Below, in pieces: positions 57,517-64,000 of a stretch of DNA of 64,000 nucleotides (the stretch's first letter is position 1; every line of letters begins with the position of its first letter). The stretch comes from Cyanophora paradoxa (lineage: Eukaryota; Glaucocystophyceae; Cyanophorales; Cyanophoraceae). The notes under the pieces are model-generated. The model did no database searches. It saw only the letters and a program-made list of their open reading frames with translations, and was not told where the DNA came from. The stretch covers positions 62,001 to 126,000 of the forward strand of contig QPMI01000143.1 in the NCBI GenBank assembly GCA_004431415.1, read 5' to 3'. Both the position numbers and the translations under genes were made by a program.

Positions 57517-59113
57517 CTAAGCGGCGAAGGTCATCCCGCTCAGCTGAGCGAGGTCGGCGGCGTGCTGGGCGCAGCGCGCGATGGCGCCGGCGCCGGCGGC
57601 CGCCCCGTCACTCTGCGAGGGACGCCTGATCACGATCACGGATCCCGAAGGGAATCGAACGGAAGGCGGCCGGATTCGTAACAACAAGGAGACAACAAGC
57701 AAACGGGCGCGTACGATGAGATAGCGGAGAAAGCTCGCCTGGGCCTCGCGGTCGCCGGCCAGCTGCTGCCGCTTCTGCGCGAACGACGTCGCCGTCGCCC
57801 CGTTCCACACGGCGCGCATCAGCGGCTGGCAGAACTCCGGCCGCTCGCGATCCAGGCGGGCGGCTGCTGCCGCCGCGGCGCGAATGGGCGTCACTCGGCG
57901 ATCGCTTCGAGCGCGCGCGCGCGCGATCAAATCTCGCACCGGAGGGCGGGGGCCCCGGGGAGCGCGGGAGGACGCCGGCGCCGCCCGCGACGCCGTGGAC
58001 GGGTCGCGCGTGCGTGGCGCGCTTGGGGCCCTGCTGCACCAGGAACTTGGCCGGCAGGGCGCAGGCGGAGACCGCGTGCGGCCGCTTCTTCGGATTCGCC
58101 GCCGGCGCCGGCGCCGGCTGCCTCGCCTGGGCCTCCGCAGGCGCCTTGGAGGGTCCTGTCCGGCCGCGGGGCACTGAGCTCGAGTACGATCGCGCCGCGC
58201 AAGCGGAGTGGAGCGGGCGCACCGGCCTTGAGGCGTGAGGCGGCGCGCAGGAGCGCGGGGTCGATCTCCCGCCTCGTGCAGGAGAAGAGCACGGCGACGC
58301 CGCGGACGACTCCGGCCGTCGCCGCGATCGGGATCAGCAGCGCTGCCGCGCCCCGACGGCGCGTGAGCGAGCGAGCGGGACCGTGGCGAGACGCAGATCG
58401 AAAGCGACCGCGAGCGGGCGCACCGGACGCGAGGCCGGCATCCACGAGGAGCGACGTTCCGCCGACGCCGCCCAGATCCGCGAGCCAGAGCGGGTGACCC
58501 GTCTGGAACACACGGCGCACGAAGAGCGGCAGCCGATACGAGAACCTGAGCGAACCGGCGCTTACATGTCGAGGGAAGGACTGCGCGGCGCGCGTGCTCA
58601 CGCGCAGTGCTTCTCTGCGTTCTGGAGGCTGGAGATCTTCGAGAAGCCGGCGCCCGCCTTGAGCTGCTCGACGACGCCCGGCGCGATGAGCGACGGTCGG
58701 ATCGGGAGCCGAATTCAACGGGCTCACCGCGCCACCTGGCTCCGTCAGGTACCACGACTCTCCCAGGTCCCTGTTAAAGCGTCAGATCTAGATGGTACCG
58801 GTGCGACGCCCCGCGGCCGTTCGATGCGCGCGGAGCGCGAGCGCACCAGTCCAGGATCTCCAGACCGCGCATAAACTCGCTGACTTCATGATCGGTGCCC
58901 GTGGCCATGCCGCATACGCAGTGCGGCAGGCCGCTGCTCTCCGGGCCGATCAGGCTGTCGCGGGCGCGGGCTAGCTGCTGAAGAAACGATGCGAAGCAAG
59001 CAGCGAGCCGTGCTAAAACGATGGGCGACAGCTGAGCGAGCGCGGGCTTCCGCGCGGGTTGTCATTTTCTCCAAGCGCCGCCGATCAACCCGTTTTTTTC
59101 GCCGTGTTGCCAT
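57517..59113 (-). CDS. Unrecognised spliced gene
   Basis: A likely start is ATG 59113 (MATRRKKRVDRRRLEKMTTR). After an intron ending near 58972 comes RDSLIGPESSGLPHCV, then GTDHEVSEFMRGLEILDW. This splices (acceptor near 58775, CTGAC before the AG) to DLGESWYLTEPGG. Further left are SLIAPGVVEQLKAG with FSKISSLQNAEKHC (about 58690-58610), RREIDPALLRAASRLKAG (about 58270-58220), KKRPHAVSACALPAKFLVQQ (about 58100-58030), EFCQPLMRAVWNGATATSFA (about 57840-57780), QASFLRYLI and a last exon DGAAAGAGAIARCAQHAADL ending at 57517. The composition is that of an ordinary globular protein. I recognise no family. Several internal joins, especially 58500-58720, are not settled. Confidence 0.5.
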
Positions 59114-59325
59114 CTGGCCTAATCGTGCACCCGGCTGTGATTTCGAAGCGTTTGGCGGCGAAGGCAAGCGCGCGGCGCAGCGACCCGTCTTATGATCATG
59201 GACCCGGCGGAAGCTAGTCCAGGCGAGCCGTTCATCCTGCGCGCCGCGGCAGCGGCAGCAGCAAAAACCGCAGAGCTGGCCAGGCCGATAGCGCAGTCGC
59301 GCAGCGCTAGTGAAGCCACGGTGCG
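59114..59325. promoter_or_regulatory. Divergent upstream region of the 57.5-kb gene and the PH-domain gene
   Basis: The two genes are transcribed away from this 212-bp interval. An ATG at 59192 (MIMDPAEASPGEPFILRA) is in another frame from the PH gene and might be a short first exon or leader. No promoter motif is evident. Confidence 0.4.
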
Positions 59326-60349
59326 ATGCTCGAGAGCCCGCGAGTCTTCTTGGAGCGGCCCACGTCGGCCCGCGGGCTTCCGCTCCAAAGCTCGCCCGTG
59401 CCCAGAAAAGTATCCAACCGCATCCCGAGGCCGGCCAAGATGACACCCGCGGCCGTAGTTGCATCGCCCACAGCCCGCCGCGCAGCCGGCCCGCGGCCGC
59501 GACTCTGCCTCGGCCTGCAGCTCGACTCCGCGGCCGGCAGCTGCAGGTTCAAGCCGGCGCGTTCTTGCCGCGTCGCGCCGGGGGCGAACGAGTCCAGCGA
59601 CGAGGACGAGGAGGGCGGGGGCGAGGAGAGCGCTTCTTTCGATCCGGACGCCGACCCGAGGTCGCCACGGCCAGCGCCGCGCGAGCCGGCGCGCTCTCCC
59701 GCGGAGGCGGCCGCCGCCGGCGCCGCGTACGCTGCGCTTCGGCTCCCGCCGCGTCCGCGCGCCGCGCCGGAGCCCCCGCACTCCTGCCCTTCGGCGCCGA
59801 CGCCAGCTGCAGCTTCCGACCCCAGCCCGCCGGCGCCGGGGCCGGGGCCGGCGCCCGCACGCGACCGCGCCCCGAGCTTCGACGCCGAGGCGGTGGGGGA
59901 GCCCGCGGATCCCGAGCCATCGCCGTCCCTGCCAGCGCTGCAGCTTGCCGGGCGGCTGCACAAGCTCTCCGCCGGCTGCTGGCGCCCGTACCACGCCGCC
60001 GCCTCCGCCGACGCCCTGACGCTCCACTTCCGCCCGGGGGGCGCCCCCGTCGCCCTCTTCGACCTGGGCGAGGTGCGGCCTCGCATCTGCCCAGGCCTTC
60101 CTCCGCCGCCGCCGCGGCTGAGGCCGGCCGGCGCAGGTGCAGGAGGTGAGGGCCGTGCAGCTGGAGCCCGACGCCGCCGGCCCGGGCGCCCACGCCCTCC
60201 TCCTTCGCCTCCCTTGGACCGCCTGCCTCCTCGCCGCCCCCAGCGCCCCCGAGCGCGACCGCTGGCTCGCCTCCCTCTCCGCCCTCGTCCGCGCCCGCCA
60301 GACCGCCGCCCGCGCCCGCGCCCTCGCCAGCAGCGCCCCCATCGAGTAG
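59326..60349 (+). CDS. PH-domain protein
   Basis: From ATG 59326 (MLESPRVFLERPTSARGLPL) a basic, Pro/Ala-rich and partly acidic region (SSDEDEEGGGEESASFDPDA) of about 200 residues precedes a C-terminal pleckstrin-homology domain. The domain begins LAGRLHKLSAGCWRPYHAAA, followed by LTLHFRPGGAPVALFDLGE. An intron at 60073-60136 joins this to VQEVRAVQLEPDAAG. The domain then runs HALLLRLPWTACLLAAPSAP and ERDRWLASLSALVRARQ, with the expected late tryptophan of the final helix. The stop is TAG at 60347. PH domains bind phosphoinositides or proteins and recruit their host to membranes; the ligand here is unknown. The gene converges on UTP6, with only about 156 bp between the stops. The start could be the earlier ATG at 59192 if a short intron exists. 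Confidence 0.72.
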
Positions 60350-60505
60350 CTATAGAGTGGGGCGATCCGGAGCAGAGCAGGCCCACTAGTGCTAGGCTAG
60401 ATAGGACCCCGCGGCCCCTCCGGGCCCAGGCAGTGCAGTCAGGAGGTGAACCAACGCGTGCGCTTGTACAGAGCCCTACATTACGAAAGCGCGGCTAGCT
60501 GCAGG

Positions 60506-63464
60506 CTACGAGGCGATGAGCTGGGCGTAGGCCTCGGAGAAGGCGGCAGTGTCCGGGAGTGCCTTCATGGCGCGCCAGTGCACGGTGTTGGCCTTGGCGT
60601 GGTCCCTGACGCCCTTCCGCAGCCACGTCACGTACAGCAGCCAGAGCACTGCGTCCGTCCGCCGTCGGATCAAATTCGACTTTGAATTTGAATTCGAACG
60701 CGAGTTCGGCGTACCCGTGTCGTGGGGGCAGTCGACGACGGCGAGCTCGAAGAGGCGCGGGAGCTCCGCGTGACGCGGCTCCCGCTCGCCCAGGAGCCCC
60801 AGCGCCGCCCTGTGTACCCCGGCCTCCACCGGCGGCCGCTCCAGCAGCCTGAATGCCACCGGCGTGAGCGGGGTACAGGGCAACGGCTTCTTTTTTTTTG
60901 GGGGGGGGGGGCGCGCCTCTGGTACGCGGAGCGGAGGGCGTCGGCGCCGCCGGCGGCAAAGGACCACTCGAGGAACTTCTCCTTGAAGAGGAGCGACCCC
61001 CCGCACCGCGCCCGCGACGCCCGCTGCGGCCCGGGCTCGAATCCGCGCCGGGGCCGTTTCGAAGTGTGGGGCGGGGTACGGCGCGCACGAGGAAGGCGGA
61101 CTGGACGGCCTCGGGGTCGGCGGCGTGGCGCGGGTCGGTGCAGACCTCCAGCAGCCGCTGCCAGAGCGGCCCCGCGCCTGCCCCGCCCCGCCTCATCGGG
61201 GGGATGGGGGGAGGGGGGGCGGAGGGGGGGGACGGACCGTCGGGGGGTACCCTGCGGATGCCCTCCTCGAGGACGGCAAGGACGTCGGAGGCTGTGGGGA
61301 GGGGGGAGGAGCCGTGGGCGGAGGAGGAGGAGGAGGAGGCGGCGGGGCCGCCGGAGGGCGTCGGGGCGGGGGAGGGGGCGGCGCGGCCCTTGCGTGCCGA
61401 GGAGCGGGCGCCGGCGCGGGAGCGGCCGGGCGCCGGCGTGGATGCCTCGCTGTCCGAGGCCGGCGCCGAGGCCGAGGCCGAGGCCGCCGACGGGCCGGCC
61501 GCGAGCCGCGCCAGCATGGCGTCCGCCCGCAGGAGCCACGCCGCCGCCGACGCCCCCGCCGCCGCCGTCGCCGCCGCAGCGACCGTCTCCGCCTCCGCCG
61601 CGTGGCCCAGCTGCTGAAAGGTAAGAAGAACGAGCTGGAAGAGGGTGTAGGGGGGACACGCACGTCGAGGAGGAGCTGGGCGTAGGCGCGCCGGAGTGCC
61701 TCCGAGGCGCGCCCCGCCGCCGCCGCCGCCTCGTGCACCTCGCCCGCGCCCCGCAGAAGCGCCGCCGCCTGCGGGGCGGCTCGAAGGCTGGACGGGCGGG
61801 CGGGCGGGCGGGCGGGGACGCACGGTGGCGGCCCGGGGCGGCGCGCGGCGTCCTCCTCCTCGCGGGCCGCCCGCGCGCGCTCGATATGGAAGGCCAGCGC
61901 CCGCTCGTGCATCCCCTCCGTCCCGACCGCCTGCGCCCGGCGCAGCCCGCCCGCCCGCCCGTCGGCCGGGGCGGCGCGGGTGGGGTGGGCGGCGTGCGGG
62001 GCGCGGGTCGCGGGCGCACGTCGCACGCGCGGCGGAAGGTGGTTTCGGCGGCGGAGCAGGCGGCGGCGTCGTCCCACCAGTCGGCCGGGCCGCCCCGCAG
62101 GCCGCGCCGCGCCAACGCATCCCACGCCTCCTGCCCCCCGACCGCGCCGGTCAGATCCGATCCGATCAAATCAGCTCAGATCGGGGGGCGCGCCTCGCTG
62201 TCGGGGAAGTCGCGCTCGAGGGAGTCGAACACGTCCTGCTCCAGCTGCCGCCCGATCCCGTCGAAGTCCCTCGCCATCTCGGCGAAGCGGAGTCGGAAGG
62301 GCACGTCGCCCGGGACGGCGGCGGCGGCGTTGCGGTAGACGGCGCAGGGGACGGCGCCGGCGAGGAAGCGCCGCTGCGCATCCGAGCGCTTCGAGGTCTC
62401 GCCCCGCTCCGCCTTGCGGAGGCCCAGGTCGTCCGCCCCGTCGCCCTCCCCGCCCGGGATCGCCGCCACGTCGATCGAGGCCGCCCCCGCCGGCCCGGCG
62501 CCCCCGCGCCCGCCCTCGTCATCTCCGCCGTCGATCCCGAGGATGCGCCGCCGCTCCGCGACCTTGTACACGTAGAGCAGCTCCAGGCGGCAGTACTCGT
62601 GCCACAGCTTCTGCGCCGCCGGGTTGATCCGCAGCGCCCGCTGCAGCAGCACTGCGCGGCGCCCGGGCCCGGGCGTGAGCGGCGGGCGAGGGAAGGGGGG
62701 CCGGCCGGGCCGCACCGCGGGCGGTCTGGATGTTGTTGTTCGACTCGAACTCCCACGACGCCGCCGCGATCCACAGCCCGGGCTTCGTCGGGTGCAGCTG
62801 CAGCGCGCTGCGGGGCGCGGCACGGCGCGGGTCGGGTCGGGCGGGGCGGGGTGCGCGGGCGCGCCGGCGGGCGGGGCGCGGCGCACCGCGCGAAGGTCTT
62901 GCCGAGGACCTTGGAAGATCCCTGCTTGCGGCAGAAGTCGATGTACTGGAGCCAGAGGCGCACGTCGCCCTTGAACTTGCGCAGCGCCCGCTCGAAGATG
63001 AAGTGGATGCGGCGGATCATGCCGAAGTCGCCCGCCCCGGGCTTGCTCTCGATCTCTGCGGGTGCCGCTCTCACGCGCGCCAAGGCACGCGCGCGACGGG
63101 ACGCACGTAGGCGGGCTCGGCGGAGCGCGCGCAGCTCCTCAAGCTGCAGCTCGTACTGCGCGTAGCGGATGAAGTCGGCCTTGAGCGGCGCTCGTCGCCT
63201 CAGCAGGTACTCGAAGTTCGTCCGCTTCTTCACGATCGCCTTGATCTCCTCCTGCGCTCCGCGGACGCGACGTCAGGCGCGATCGCGGCGAGCGGTCGGG
63301 AGCGCGGAGGTCGACGACCGAGGCGGCCCGCGGATCGCTCCTGGGCCTTAGCTAGAGCACGCTGGAAGCCGCCGCGTACGCACCGAGCTGAAGATGCCCT
63401 TGCGCTCCAAGTCCTGCAGCTCGGGCACCATCTCTTCGAGGATCTGCTGCACTACGTCTCCCAT
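60506..63464 (-). CDS. UTP6: UTP6-like U3 snoRNP (SSU processome) protein with HAT repeats
   Basis: UTP6 is part of the nucleolar complex that processes 18S rRNA. ATG 63464 gives MGDVVQQILEEMVPELQDLE, the family's conserved N-terminus. It continues to KKRTNFEYLLRRRAPLKADF (about 63230), IRYAQYELQLEELRALRRAR, MIRRIHFIFERALRKFKGDV, LWLQYIDFCRKQGSSKVLGK (about 62930), LLQRALRINPAAQKLWHEYC, LELLYVYKVAERRRILGI (about 62570) and RLRFAEMARDFDGIGRQLEQ. A 63-nt intron at 62131-62193 with a GC donor joins LERDFPDSE to EAWDALARRGLRGG. The second half has VQSAFLVRA, LLKEKFLEWSFAAG-like segments and a C-terminus ending AYAQLIAS at 60506. HAT repeats are RNA-processing helical repeats. The introns include C-rich ones and an oligo-C/oligo-A tract near 60890-60912. 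Confidence 0.9.
60890..60912. repeat. Adjacent T and G homopolymers in a UTP6 intron
   Basis: A run of T bases is followed directly by about a dozen G bases. On the coding strand it reads C then A. It lies between exons ADALRSAYQ-like and LLERPPVEAG, so it is most likely intronic. Runs like this are prone to sequencing error. Confidence 0.7.
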
Positions 63465-64000
63465 CTTCGCTCCCGGTTCCCAAGTCCACGCCCGAGGCGG
63501 ATTTGAAGGTGCCGGCTCGCCGGCTTGCTTGGAATGCCCGGGTACGGCAAATTCTGCTTGTTGGACGAGCGGCTCGTATTCTCGCGGAGCCCGCCAGCGG
63601 AGCCAGTTCTGTCGCTCCCTGTCTCATCAGAGGAGCCAGCGTATTCGAAATCGAGCGCCTCGTTGCGGCGTGCGACGCCGGCGGAGCGCGACTCGCACAC
63701 TCGACCGGCCGCGGCGCGGATTCGCAGAGGAAGACCTTGTGCAGTGTTCAACATACAAAAATAGCGGCGGCTTCTCCCCGGCGGCACCCGGTCATGGCGC
63801 CGGCTTGAGATTGACCCGGCGAACGTCGGAGCTGACTCCGGGCGTACGCGTGCCCCGCAGCTCGCGTGAGCTCGCTAGAGGGTGAGTATGTGTGTGCGCG
63901 TGTGCACTTCGTGCCGTCGCGTCGGCCTCACGAACGCATCGTTTGCGCAGATTGGAACGATCAAATTCGACTGCAGCTGCCGAGCTCGAGCGCGGACGCG
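63465..64000. other. No supported gene; upstream of UTP6
   Basis: ORFs of about 80-160 codons overlap on both strands with no family resemblance. A good donor (AGGGTGAGTATG) at 63879 on the plus strand could mark the end of a first exon of a divergent gene that runs out of the window. The UTP6 promoter should lie at the left end. Confidence 0.4.

Noticed and set aside
63394-63885. Plus-strand ORF divergent from UTP6
   Set aside because: It overlaps the UTP6 first exon on the other strand, shows no family resemblance and is most likely a shadow. A first exon of an outside gene is possible but not supported.
1-64000. Prokaryotic or viral origin of the window
   Set aside because: Spliced genes with GT-AG introns and eukaryote-specific proteins (UTP6, ATRX-like, MFSD1, F-box) run from end to end; there are no operons or phage genes.

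Overview
The window is a very GC-rich piece of nuclear DNA from a unicellular eukaryote, most likely a GC-rich alga or other protist. Genes lie on both strands and are broken into many exons by short GT-AG introns (about 46-190 nt) that usually carry CTGAC or a close variant roughly 15-25 nt before the 3' splice site. The recognisable proteins are eukaryotic: a tiny-macrocysts-type membrane protein, MFSD1, F-box and RING ubiquitin-ligase proteins, GTP-type PEPCK, an ATRX-like SNF2 helicase and UTP6. I see no operons, ribosome binding sites, rRNA, tRNA, CRISPR or virus genes. The lineage cannot be fixed from the sequence alone.

Layout. 0.7-8.6 kb (-): large multi-pass membrane protein of the tiny macrocysts (TmcB) type. 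9.8-12.6 kb (-): MFSD1-like lysosomal transporter. 13.6-16.5 kb (-): protein that splices into LRR, chromo-like, coiled-coil and C-terminal RING regions. It is divergent from 16.9-20.4 kb (+), an F-box/LRR/ankyrin protein. 20.4-25.9 kb: lower-GC, repeat-bearing DNA holding one small unrecognised spliced gene (23.2-24.2 kb, +). 25.9-28.7 kb (-): GTP-PEPCK with a presequence. 29.2-32.2 kb (-): proline-rich membrane protein ending in a LysM domain.

32.3-56.5 kb is the most unusual part. A divergent pair, gene X (-, unrecognised) and gene Y (+, SAM-like domain plus ATRX-like SNF2 helicase), has been partly duplicated twice in tandem. X is complete only in the first unit and Y only in the last. 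The copies between are an X cut at its C-terminal side, two Ys cut before or inside the helicase core, and a 0.3-kb stub of X. Copies 2 and 3 are almost identical and differ mainly by single-base homopolymer indels, so the second duplication is either very recent or an assembly artefact. The first duplication is clearly more diverged.

57.5-59.1 kb (-): unrecognised spliced gene. 59.3-60.3 kb (+): PH-domain protein. 60.5-63.5 kb (-): UTP6, a ribosome-biogenesis factor. The last 0.5 kb has no gene I can support. All exon joins were made by eye from splice sites and reading frame. Gene ends are firmer than internal exon borders, and many 5' ends are uncertain.
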